NCBI GenBank assembly: GCA_039807745.1
Contig: JBDHRV010000104.1
Coordinates: forward strand, 1 to 12,528
Length of the DNA stretch: 12,528 nucleotides
Direction of reading: 5' to 3'
From: JAEUMW01 sp039807745
Lineage (GTDB): Bacteria; Pseudomonadota; Gammaproteobacteria; Burkholderiales; JAEUMW01
The position numbers were made by a program, and so were the translations under genes. Below, piece after piece: positions 1-7,246 of the stretch (position 1 is the first letter of the stretch; each line of letters starts with the position of its first letter). The notes below the pieces were generated by a model. That model had not been told where the DNA came from and made no database searches. It was given only the letters and a program-made list of their open reading frames with translations.

Positions 1-184
1 GAATTCGCGCATACTCGGACTGGAGGCGAATGCCCCATCGTGCAGCTTAAACGACCGGACGGGAGCAAATGTTGATTCAGATCAACTGCCGAGGCTTTCA
101 GTCGACGAGCTCTCCCGGGACCGATCGCATCTCGTGCAGGAGCCGGACGGCTTCAACCTTGAACGCATCGGCTTCGCCGCCTAA
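1..184 (+). other. Leader region with a doubtful open frame ending at a TAA
   Basis: An uninterrupted plus frame runs from base 2 to a TAA at 182-184 and would end in ...FNLERIGFAA. I do not recognise the 60-residue translation. Third positions are G/C-rich only from about base 101. Bases 1-100 are AT-richer and contain a perfect palindromic regulatory-type site, so this half looks intergenic. The frame could be the tail of an upstream gene entering the window or chance openness in high-GC DNA. It is in the same frame as the following beta-glucosidase gene, separated by the TAA and 15 bases. Confidence 0.25.
72..85. promoter_or_regulatory. FNR/Anr-type binding site, perfect consensus
   Basis: The site reads TTGAT-TCAG-ATCAA, a 10/10 match to the known FNR/Anr consensus TTGAT-N4-ATCAA used by oxygen-sensing CRP/FNR regulators. 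Its centre (78.5) lies about 120 bases before the beta-glucosidase start. Rightward, no good -10 hexamer sits where a class II promoter would need it (about 108-113). Leftward, TTTAAG on the minus strand at 46-51 is close to the expected -10 place, and a minus-strand ATG lies at 10-12, so a divergent gene beyond the left edge is the likelier target. The dyad is seen; the function is inferred. Confidence 0.5.
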
Positions 185-199
185 CATAGCGCGCTTTTG

Positions 200-1594
200 G
201 TGGCGCCGCGGATCGTTTCCGGCCAGAACAACTTGAATCGAGAACACGACTTCCCCGACAGCTTCCTGTGGGGTGCGGCCACTTCGGCCTATCAGATCGA
301 GGGTTCGCCGCTCGCCGACGGTGCTGGCCCAAGCACGTGGCAGCGCTTCGCCCACACGCCCGGCAGGATCTGCAACGACGACACGGGCGATGTCGCCTGC
401 GATCACTATCGGCGCTATCGCGACGATCTCGCGCTCATGAGCAACCTCGGGCTCAAGGCGTATCGCTTCAGCGTGTCGTGGTCACGCGTGATGCCGGAAG
501 GCCGCGGCGCGGTGAATGCAGCCGGCCTCGACTTCTACGAGCGCCTGGTCGACGGTCTGCTCGAGCGCGGCATCGAGCCGATGCTCACGCTCTATCACTG
601 GGATCTGCCGGCCGCGCTGGACGATCGCGGCGGCTGGCTCAATCCGGACATCGCGCACTGGTACGCGGAGTACGCCCAGATCATGTTCCGGCGGCTCGAC
701 GGCCGCGTGAAGCTCTGGGTCACCTTGAACGAACCGTGGGTCGTGACCGACGCCGGCTACCTGCACGGCGTGCATGCCCCGGGTCATCGCAGCCCTTACG
801 AAGCGCCGATCGCAAGCCACCATCTGCTGCGCGCGCACGGCAGCGCAGTGCGCGCCTATCGCGCGGAAGGCAGGCATCGTATCGGCCTCGTGGTCAATCT
901 GGAGCCGAAGTACCCGGCTTCGCAGAGTGCGGCAGACGTGGCCGCCACGGCGCGCGCGGACGCCTACATGAACCGTCAGTACCTTGATGCGGTCTTCTTC
1001 GGCAGCTATCCGGCGGAGTTGCGCGAAATCTTCGGCGCGGCATGGCCGGACTGGCCGCAGGAGGACTTTGCACTGATCCGCGAGCCGATCGATTTCCTCG
1101 GCGTCAACTATTACACGCGCAACGTCACTCGGCACGATCCCGTGACCTGGCCGCTCGCCGCTGCGCCAGTTCGCCAGAGGCAGTCCACCTACACCGAGAC
1201 CGGGTGGGAAGTGTACCCGCAGGGTCTCACCGACGTGCTCGTCTGGGTGAAGGACCGCTACGGCAATCCACCGGTGTACGTGACCGAGAACGGTGCGGCG
1301 TTCTACGATCCGCCGGTCGTAGCCGGCGACGTGCTCGCCGATCCGCTGCGCGTGGACTACCTGCGCCGACACTTGCGTGCGGTGCGTGCCGCACGCGCGG
1401 CGGCATGCAATGTGCGGGGCTACTTCGCTTGGTCCTTCCTGGATAATCTCGAATGGTCTCTCGGTTTCTCCAAACGCTTCGGTCTCGTCCACGTCGACTT
1501 CGAGACCCAGCGCCGCACGCCGAAGGCGAGCGCGCGCTTCTACTCCCGTGTGATCGCGACACGCGGAGGTGTCCTCGATGAGTTCGATGGTTGA
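200..1594 (+). CDS. Beta-glucosidase, glycoside hydrolase family 1
   Basis: This is a retaining GH1 (beta/alpha)8 enzyme that releases glucose from the non-reducing end of beta-glucosides and short beta-gluco-oligosaccharides. Numbered from the GTG at 200, the family landmarks are FLWGAATSAYQIEG at residues 22-35, the acid/base motif TLNEP with Glu178, the nucleophile motif VTENG with Glu363, and the aglycone/glycone pocket WSFLDNLEW at 411-419. The length of 464 residues is normal and the protein looks complete. There is no signal peptide, so it should act in the cytoplasm on imported sugars. The start is GTG 200, or the adjacent TTG 197; neither has a clear Shine-Dalgarno, and no later start keeps the conserved N-terminus. 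Its 3' end overlaps the next gene, indicating translational coupling. Substrate linkage cannot be read from the sequence; the neighbour suggests beta-1,2-linked glucose (sophorose). Confidence 0.95.
   Translation: MAPRIVSGQNNLNREHDFPDSFLWGAATSAYQIEGSPLADGAGPSTWQRFAHTPGRICNDDTGDVACDHYRRYRDDLALMSNLGLKAYRFSVSWSRVMPEGRGAVNAAGLDFYERLVDGLLERGIEPMLTLYHWDLPAALDDRGGWLNPDIAHWYAEYAQIMFRRLDGRVKLWVTLNEPWVVTDAGYLHGVHAPGHRSPYEAPIASHHLLRAHGSAVRAYRAEGRHRIGLVVNLEPKYPASQSAADVAATARADAYMNRQYLDAVFFGSYPAELREIFGAAWPDWPQEDFALIREPIDFLGVNYYTRNVTRHDPVTWPLAAAPVRQRQSTYTETGWEVYPQGLTDVLVWVKDRYGNPPVYVTENGAAFYDPPVVAGDVLADPLRVDYLRRHLRAVRAARAAACNVRGYFAWSFLDNLEWSLGFSKRFGLVHVDFETQRRTPKASARFYSRVIATRGGVLDEFDG
1565..1569 (+). promoter_or_regulatory. 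Shine-Dalgarno site that sets the start of the GH144-like gene
   Basis: GGAGG lies inside the end of the beta-glucosidase gene, 8 bases before ATG 1578. It favours ATG 1578 over the in-frame GTG at 1569, and it implies that ribosomes finishing the upstream gene can restart on the downstream one. Confidence 0.7.
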
Positions 1595-3122
1595 TGCATT
1601 GGACGTGATGCGCCCGACCTCCGATCCAACGACAGGCAAAAAGGCGTGGCCGTCGGTAACGCCGTTTCGACTGCTGATCGCAGCGCTGCTGCTGGCGGCA
1701 GCCGCGATCGCCATTACGAGTCGCATCCTTCCCACCACGACAGACATCCCCGCGCCCACCGTGAGCACGAAACTGCCCCCGCTCTTCGACGACCTGGAAG
1801 AGCGGACCTTCCGCTATTTCTGGGACACGGCCGACCCCGCCACGGGACTCGTCCCCGACCGCTATCCGACTCCCTCGTTCGCGAGCATCGCAGCGGTCGG
1901 ATTCGCGCTCACCGCCTACCCGATCGGCGTCGAGCGCGGCTGGGTCACGCGCGAAGCGGCGCGCGAGCGCGTCCTCACGACGCTGCGCTTCTTCCATTCC
2001 GCGCCGCAGGGCGAGAGCGGGAGCGAAGCGGCGGGCTACAAGGGCTTCTTCTACCGCTACCTCGACATGAAGACCGGCCTGCGGTCGGGGCCGATCGAGG
2101 TCTCGACCGTGGACACGGCGCTGCTCCTGGGCGGCGTGCTCTTCGCCCAATCCTACTTCGACGGCAGCAACGCGAAGGAAGCAGAGATCCGGCGACTCGC
2201 CGACGAGATCTACCGCCGCGTCGACTGGCGCTGGGCGCAGGCGCGCCCGCCCGCCATCTCCCACGGCTGGATCCCGGAAACCGGTTTCATCGAGCACGAT
2301 TGGCTCGGATACAACGAGGCGATGCTCGTCTACATCCTGGCGCTCGGCTCTCCGACACACCCGGTCGAACCGGTCGCGTGGGACGTATGGGGGCGCGGGT
2401 ACGAGCACTACTGGGGTGAGCTGTACGGGCAGCCGCACCTCACGTTCACGCCTCTGTTCGGCCACCAGTATTCGCACGTCTGGATCGATTTCCGCGGCAT
2501 CGTCGACGGACCGATGCGCCGCGCCGGTCTCGACTACTTCGAGAATTCCCGGCGGGCGACGTATGCGCAGCGCGCGTACGCGATCGCGAACCCGATGCGC
2601 TGGACCGGCTACGGCGAGAACGTCTGGGGCCTCACGGCGAGCGACGGGTCGGCGGACGTGGAGCTGGAATTCAACGGCGAGATGCGTCGCTTCCGGACCT
2701 ACAGCGCTCGCGGCATCGGGATGGTGTACTCTGTCGATGACGGCACCATCGCGCCGACGGCGGCAGCGGCGTCGTTGCCGTTCGCGCCCGAGATCGTCAT
2801 CCCGGCCGTCGAGGAGATGCACGACCGCTACGGCGAGCACATCTACGGTAAGTACGGCTTCCTCGATGCCTTCAATCAAAGCTTCGATTACGACGTGCCG
2901 CTCACGCACGGGCACGTCGTGCCGGGGTTCGGATGGGTGGACAACGATTATGTCGCCATCAACCAGGGGCCCATCATCGCGATGATCGAGAACTATCGCA
3001 CGGGGCTGGTCTGGCGCTACACCAAGACCAATCCGTACATCCGACGCGGTCTCGAGCGGGCCGGCTTCACCGGCGGCTGGCTCGACGCGCCCACTCGCGT
3101 CGCGAAAGGGTCGGGCGGCTGA
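1578..3122 (+). CDS. Membrane-anchored glucoamylase-family protein (GH144-like), probable endo-beta-1,2-glucanase
   Basis: The protein belongs to the 'glycoamylase-like' domain group (PF10091/COG5368). Characterised members (GH144) are inverting endo-beta-1,2-glucanases with an (alpha/alpha)6 barrel. From ATG 1578 it has 514 residues: a short basic cytoplasmic tail, one hydrophobic segment at about 28-47 that should act as an uncleaved anchor, and a periplasmic catalytic domain at about 68-495. Family-like stretches include ERTFRYFWDTADP, STVDTALLLGG, GYNEAMLVYILALGSPTHP and GYGENVWGLTASDG. Glu174, Asp179 and Glu247 are plausible acidic active-site residues. ATG 1578 is chosen because GGAGG at 1565-1569 lies 8 bases before it; GTG 1569 falls inside that ribosome site and ATG 1587 is also possible. 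The gene overlaps the GH1 gene by 17 bases. Glucan specificity is inferred from the family; some members are uncharacterised. Confidence 0.85.
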   Translation: MSSMVDALDVMRPTSDPTTGKKAWPSVTPFRLLIAALLLAAAAIAITSRILPTTTDIPAPTVSTKLPPLFDDLEERTFRYFWDTADPATGLVPDRYPTPSFASIAAVGFALTAYPIGVERGWVTREAARERVLTTLRFFHSAPQGESGSEAAGYKGFFYRYLDMKTGLRSGPIEVSTVDTALLLGGVLFAQSYFDGSNAKEAEIRRLADEIYRRVDWRWAQARPPAISHGWIPETGFIEHDWLGYNEAMLVYILALGSPTHPVEPVAWDVWGRGYEHYWGELYGQPHLTFTPLFGHQYSHVWIDFRGIVDGPMRRAGLDYFENSRRATYAQRAYAIANPMRWTGYGENVWGLTASDGSADVELEFNGEMRRFRTYSARGIGMVYSVDDGTIAPTAAAASLPFAPEIVIPAVEEMHDRYGEHIYGKYGFLDAFNQSFDYDVPLTHGHVVPGFGWVDNDYVAINQGPIIAMIENYRTGLVWRYTKTNPYIRRGLERAGFTGGWLDAPTRVAKGSGG

Positions 3123-3164
3123 GTCTCGGCACGAGCGCCCGGTAACCCAGGGCGGCGGTCGTCC

Positions 3165-6100
3165 ATGCTGCACAGCGTGTTTCGTATCCTGCTGTGGTTC
3201 GGGCTTGCGCTGGCAACCCCGTGCGCGTTCGCGGCGGCCCCGCAGGGAGGTTCGATGCAGCTCCTCGATGACTTTCACGACCTCTCGCCGTGGCAGGCCG
3301 ACGCCTCCAACGGTGTCGAGGCCAGCCTGCGTGCGGTGCCGGGCAGCCAGGGCCAGGCGCTGTGCCTGGACTTCGATTTCGGTGCCGTGTCCGGTTACGC
3401 GGTGGCTCGGCGCGAGCTGCCGCTCGACTTCCCACAGAACTTCGAGTTCGTCTTCGGGTTGCGGGGCGACGCGCCATCCAACGCGCTGCAGTTCAAACTC
3501 GTGGACGCGAGCGGCGAGAACGTGTGGTGGGTAAACCGCCCGGACTTCGCGTTTCCGCACGAATGGCAACGCATGCGCTTCAAGCGCAGGCATGTCGAGT
3601 TTGCGTGGGGGCCTGCGGCGGATCGCGAGCTGCGACATACGGCGACACTCGAGCTCGTTGTCGCGCGTGGTCAGGGCGGCGGGAAAGGATCTGTGTGCTT
3701 CGAGCAGCTCGCGTTTCGCGAGCTGCCGACTGCATCGTCCACGCCTCCGACACCGGTGCTGCGTGCAACGTCCTCGCTCGCGCCAACCACGCCAGCGCTG
3801 GCCCTCGACGGGTCGCGTGACACGGCCTGGCGCAGCGATCCCGCGGCGGGTAGCGAGCAGATTCTCACGGTCGATTTCCGGGAACCGCGCGAGCTCGGCG
3901 GGCTCGTGGTCCGGTGGTTACCCGACCTGCACGCGTCCCGCTATGACATCGAGTTCTCCGACGACGGAACGCAGTGGCGCACCGTGCGGCGCGTCGCCAA
4001 TGGTAGCGGAGGCACCGACCCGCACCTGCTGACCGAATCGCAGACGCGGTACCTGCGCCTGCGACTTCTCGACGGGCCGGCAAAGGCATATGGACTCGCG
4101 GAGCTCGACGTCAAGGATCTTGCATTCGGCGCCTCGCCCAACGCCTTTTTCGCGGCCCTCGCCAAGGACGCGCCGCGCGGCCACTACCCGCGCGGCTTCG
4201 CCGGAGAGCAGAGCTATTGGACCGTCGTCGGCATCAACGGCGGCACCGCGCACGGCCTGCTCTCGGAAGACGGCGCACTCGAACCCGGGCCGCGCGCGCC
4301 CGCGATCGAGCCGTTCCTGCTGACTGAAGACGGGCTCGTTACGTGGGCCGACGTGAGTCTCGAACACTCGCTGCAGGACGATTACCTCCCGATCCCGACG
4401 GTCACGTGGCGCACGCCCGATCTCGCGCTGCACGTGACGGCGTTCGGCATCGGCGGGCGCGAGCGGTCGTCGCTCGTGAGTCGCTACCGCGTCGAGAATC
4501 TCTCGTCGCGGCCGCGCATCGTGACGCTGGTGCTGGCAGTGCGTCCGTTCCAGGTCAATCCGCCCACGCAGTTCCTCAACACGGTGGGGGGTGTCGCGCC
4601 GGTTCGCGAGCTTGCTTGGGACGGCGACGCACTCGCGATCAACGGCGAGCACCGTGTGTTTGCTCTCGCTGCGCCGGACCGCGTCGTCCTGGCGGATTTC
4701 GACTCCGGCAACTTGCCGCAGCTCATCGCAAAGCCCGGCGCACCACCGGGCATGAGCATCACGGACGAGACTGGATTCGCGTCGGCGATACTCACTTTTC
4801 GTCTCGAACTGCCACCGCATGCGAGCCGCGAAATCGGCCTCGTCGCGCCGCTCACGAGTGCTCCGCTGCTGCCGACGGGAGATGCGGCCGCGTGGCTGGC
4901 CGAACAGCAAACCGCGACCGCTGAGGCGTGGCGCGCTGAGCTCAACAAGGTGCGATTGCAGGTGCCGGCAGCTGCCAAGCCCATCGCGGATACGTTGCGC
5001 ACCGCGCTCGCACACATGCTCATCAGCCGCAACGGTCCCGCGCTGCAGCCCGGTACGCGCGCCTATGCGCGCTCGTGGATCCGCGACGGCGCCATGATGT
5101 CAGACGGCCTGCTGCGGCTCGGCCATGCGAACGTCGTGCGCGAGTACATCGACTGGTTCGCGCCGCACCAATTCGCCGACGGCAAGGTGCCGTGCTGCGT
5201 CGACCATCGCGGCGCCGATCCGGTGGTCGAGAACGACAGCCACGGCGAACTCGTCTACCTGATCGCGCAGTACTACCGCTACACGCACGACCGCGAGTGG
5301 CTGACCTCCATGTGGCCGCACGTGGCTGCCGCGGTGAGCTACATGAACGCGCTGCGCGAAAAGGAACGGCGTGCGGAGAACGAGGCGCCGGCGCGCCGCG
5401 CGTTCTACGGACTGATGCCGCCGTCGATCAGCCACGAGGGCTATTCCGACCGGCCCGCCTACTCCTACTGGGACGACTTCTGGACGGCTGCCGGTTACGA
5501 GAGTGCCGTGACCATCGCCGAGGCGCTCGGCAAAATGCAGGAGGTCGCGACGTTCATCAAGGAGCGCGACGCGTTCCGGCGTGATCTCGATGCATCGATC
5601 CGCGCGAGCATCGCGCTGCACGGCATCGACTACATTCCAGGGAGTGCCGATCGCGGCGACTTCGACGCGACGTCCACCACGATCGGACTCTCGATCGCAG
5701 GGATGCAAGCCGAATTGCCCCAACCCCAGCTCGACCGCACCTTCGAGCGTTACTGGCAGGCGTTCCTGCAACGTCGCGGCGGGTCCACCGACTGGAAGGA
5801 CTACACGCCCTACGAGCTGCGCAGCGTCGGTGCCTTCGTGCGCCTCGGCCGACGTGATCGCGCGATCGAACTGCTCGACGGTCTGATGGCCGACCGCCGC
5901 CCCGCGGGCTGGAATCAATGGGCGGAAGTGGTGGGACGCGACGCGCGTGAGCCACGCTTCATCGGCGACATGCCGCATGGGTGGATCGCCTCCGACTTCG
6001 TGAGCGCCGCGCTCGATCTGTTCGCGTACGAGCGCCAGGGCGACCGCTCCATCGTGCTCGCAGCGGGTGTGGCGACCAACTGGCTGACAGCGCAAGGCGT

Positions 6101-6359
6101 CGCCGTCGAGAATTTGCGCACGCCTTACGGCAGACTGAGCTATGGGTTGCGTCGCGAAGGAAGAGACGTCGTCCTCAAGATCGACGGCGGGCTGACACCC
6201 CCGGCTGGAGGGTTGGTGTTCGGGTGGCCTTATGCGGGTCAACCAGGGCCGGCTCGATTGGACGAGAACCGACGACTGAAATGGAAGAACCGGGAGGTGC
6301 GGGTTCGTGGGGTGCCGGCGTCGGTGGTGATCGAAGCACCTTCAACTGTTGCACCTTAG
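3165..6359 (+). CDS. Large exported discoidin-domain protein with a six-hairpin glycosidase-like catalytic region
   Basis: This is a 1064-residue protein with no certain family. Residues 1-23 form a signal peptide (basic start, hydrophobic core, cleavage after AFA). About 30-187 is a beta-sandwich resembling carbohydrate-binding modules. About 195-320 is an F5/8-type C (discoidin) domain with the usual LDGSRDTAW start and TRYLRLR strand. About 330-600 looks like the beta super-sandwich that precedes many alpha-toroid glycosidases. About 605-960 is a helical alpha/alpha-barrel-like region with SWIRDGAMM (637-645), VENDSHGEL (688-696), SYWDDFW (767-773) and NQWAEVVG (917-924). About 970-1060 is a C-terminal beta domain. 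The RDG and WDDFW signatures recall GH15, GH63 and GH94-type enzymes. Asp641, Glu689, Glu695 and Glu921 are candidate catalytic residues. It follows the GH144-like gene by 42 bases, so it is probably co-transcribed and acts on the same glycan in the periplasm or outside. Substrate and mechanism are unknown. Confidence 0.8.
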   Translation: MLHSVFRILLWFGLALATPCAFAAAPQGGSMQLLDDFHDLSPWQADASNGVEASLRAVPGSQGQALCLDFDFGAVSGYAVARRELPLDFPQNFEFVFGLRGDAPSNALQFKLVDASGENVWWVNRPDFAFPHEWQRMRFKRRHVEFAWGPAADRELRHTATLELVVARGQGGGKGSVCFEQLAFRELPTASSTPPTPVLRATSSLAPTTPALALDGSRDTAWRSDPAAGSEQILTVDFREPRELGGLVVRWLPDLHASRYDIEFSDDGTQWRTVRRVANGSGGTDPHLLTESQTRYLRLRLLDGPAKAYGLAELDVKDLAFGASPNAFFAALAKDAPRGHYPRGFAGEQSYWTVVGINGGTAHGLLSEDGALEPGPRAPAIEPFLLTEDGLVTWADVSLEHSLQDDYLPIPTVTWRTPDLALHVTAFGIGGRERSSLVSRYRVENLSSRPRIVTLVLAVRPFQVNPPTQFLNTVGGVAPVRELAWDGDALAINGEHRVFALAAPDRVVLADFDSGNLPQLIAKPGAPPGMSITDETGFASAILTFRLELPPHASREIGLVAPLTSAPLLPTGDAAAWLAEQQTATAEAWRAELNKVRLQVPAAAKPIADTLRTALAHMLISRNGPALQPGTRAYARSWIRDGAMMSDGLLRLGHANVVREYIDWFAPHQFADGKVPCCVDHRGADPVVENDSHGELVYLIAQYYRYTHDREWLTSMWPHVAAAVSYMNALREKERRAENEAPARRAFYGLMPPSISHEGYSDRPAYSYWDDFWTAAGYESAVTIAEALGKMQEVATFIKERDAFRRDLDASIRASIALHGIDYIPGSADRGDFDATSTTIGLSIAGMQAELPQPQLDRTFERYWQAFLQRRGGSTDWKDYTPYELRSVGAFVRLGRRDRAIELLDGLMADRRPAGWNQWAEVVGRDAREPRFIGDMPHGWIASDFVSAALDLFAYERQGDRSIVLAAGVATNWLTAQGVAVENLRTPYGRLSYGLRREGRDVVLKIDGGLTPPAGGLVFGWPYAGQPGPARLDENRRLKWKNREVRVRGVPASVVIEAPSTVAP

Positions 6360-6373
6360 CTAAGCGTGCCAGT

Positions 6374-6387
6374 TTGATCGCGATCAT
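6374..6387. promoter_or_regulatory. Second FNR-like dyad upstream of the permease gene
   Basis: TTGAT-CGCG-ATCAT matches the FNR/Anr consensus at 9 of 10 arm positions and contains the perfect 12-bp palindrome TGATCGCGATCA (6375-6386). It lies in the 70-base gap before the TauE/SafE-type gene, with its centre about 50 bases before GTG 6430. A weak -10-like TAGCAT is at 6400-6405, which would place the dyad near -31 and so possibly in a repressing position. A separate perfect 10-bp palindrome, CTTAGCTAAG (6355-6364), sits 21 bases to its left, centre to centre. Palindromes are seen; binding is inferred. Confidence 0.35.
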
Positions 6388-6429
6388 CGCGGTTGTCTGT
6401 AGCATCGTCGTGCCGCTCGTTGCGCCATC

Positions 6430-7233
6430 GTGGCCCTCTCCCTCATCCTTGGCATCGTCGTCGGCGTCGTGATGGGCATCACCGGCGCGGGTGGCGGCAT
6501 CCTGGCCGTACCCGCGTTGGTAGGTGGGCTCGGTTGGACCGTGCAGCAGGCCGCACCTGTTGCGCTGATCGCGGTCGCGAGCGGCGCTGCGATCGGCGCG
6601 CTCGACGGCCTGCGCCGGGAGCAGGTGCGCTACCGCGCCGCGATGCTGATGGCGGCCGTGGGTATACCGTGCACGTCGCCCGGCGTGCTGCTCGCTCAAC
6701 GCCTGCCCCCACAGTGGTTGATCGCGACGTTCGCAGTGTTGCTGCTCGTCCTTGCGGCGCGACTGATACGGCGTAGCATGGCCTGGCATCGCAGGCCTAG
6801 CGACTCCGAGTCCCCACTGGGGCGGCTTCACCCCGTGACCGGGCGCTTCGTGTGGACCTGGGCCACGGGACTGCTGCTGGCTGCCATCGGCGGGCTCGCC
6901 GGGTTCGTCTCGGGGCTCCTCGGCGTGGGCGGCGGCTTCATCATCGTGCCGCTGCTGCAGCGCTTCACGAGCCTGTCCATGCAGGGCATCGTCCCGACGT
7001 CGCTGCTGGTGATTGCGTTGGTCGGAACGGGCGGAGCCATTAGCGCACTGTTGCACGGCCTCAGGCCGCCCCTCACCGTGACGGCGCTCTTTGCGGCTGC
7101 CGCCATCGGCGGCACCCTGATCGGCCGTCAGTTCGCGCAGCGTCTGTCCAACGTGCAGATCCAGCGCGGCTTCGCCACTCTCCTCATCCTGGTGGCGCTC
7201 GGGCTCCTGGCGCGAACCGCGATGGCCGGGTAA
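6430..7233 (+). CDS. TauE/SafE (TSUP) family membrane permease
   Basis: The 267-residue protein is mostly hydrophobic, with about seven to eight transmembrane segments. It shows the duplicated glycine-rich signature of the TauE/SafE (TSUP, formerly DUF81) family: GITGAGGGILAVPAL at residues 16-30 and GLLGVGGGFIIVPLL at 162-176, one at the start of each half. A hydrophilic loop at about 113-138 separates the halves. Family members export sulfite, sulfoacetate or other organosulfur anions, or are uncharacterised. The start is GTG 6430: an in-frame stop lies at 6400-6402, and the next Met (6472) would remove half of the first motif. There is no obvious ribosome site. It may be read through from the glycosidase genes, but the palindromes in the gap suggest its own control. 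Substrate is unknown. Confidence 0.88.
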   Translation: MALSLILGIVVGVVMGITGAGGGILAVPALVGGLGWTVQQAAPVALIAVASGAAIGALDGLRREQVRYRAAMLMAAVGIPCTSPGVLLAQRLPPQWLIATFAVLLLVLAARLIRRSMAWHRRPSDSESPLGRLHPVTGRFVWTWATGLLLAAIGGLAGFVSGLLGVGGGFIIVPLLQRFTSLSMQGIVPTSLLVIALVGTGGAISALLHGLRPPLTVTALFAAAAIGGTLIGRQFAQRLSNVQIQRGFATLLILVALGLLARTAMAG

Positions 7234-7246
7234 CCCGCGGCGGCCC

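Noticed and set aside
1..6. EcoRI sequence exactly at the window start, suggesting a cloned fragment end
   Set aside because: The same hexamer occurs several times inside the window (for example at 8711 and 8741) and the right end is not a site, so it is probably coincidental.
482..1768. Minus-strand open frame of about 430 codons opposite the GH1 gene
   Set aside because: The opposite strand encodes an unmistakable GH1 enzyme with both catalytic glutamates, and the antisense product has no recognisable motif.
1227..3638. Minus-strand open frame of about 800 codons opposite the glycosidase genes
   Set aside because: It runs across three convincing plus-strand genes and their boundaries. Its translation is Arg/Val/His-rich with no domain. 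Long antisense openness is expected opposite genes with G/C third positions.
7227..7237. CGGG-TAA-CCCG dyad between the convergent permease and lipase genes
   Set aside because: A 4-bp stem around the stop codon is too short to count as a terminator in this base composition.
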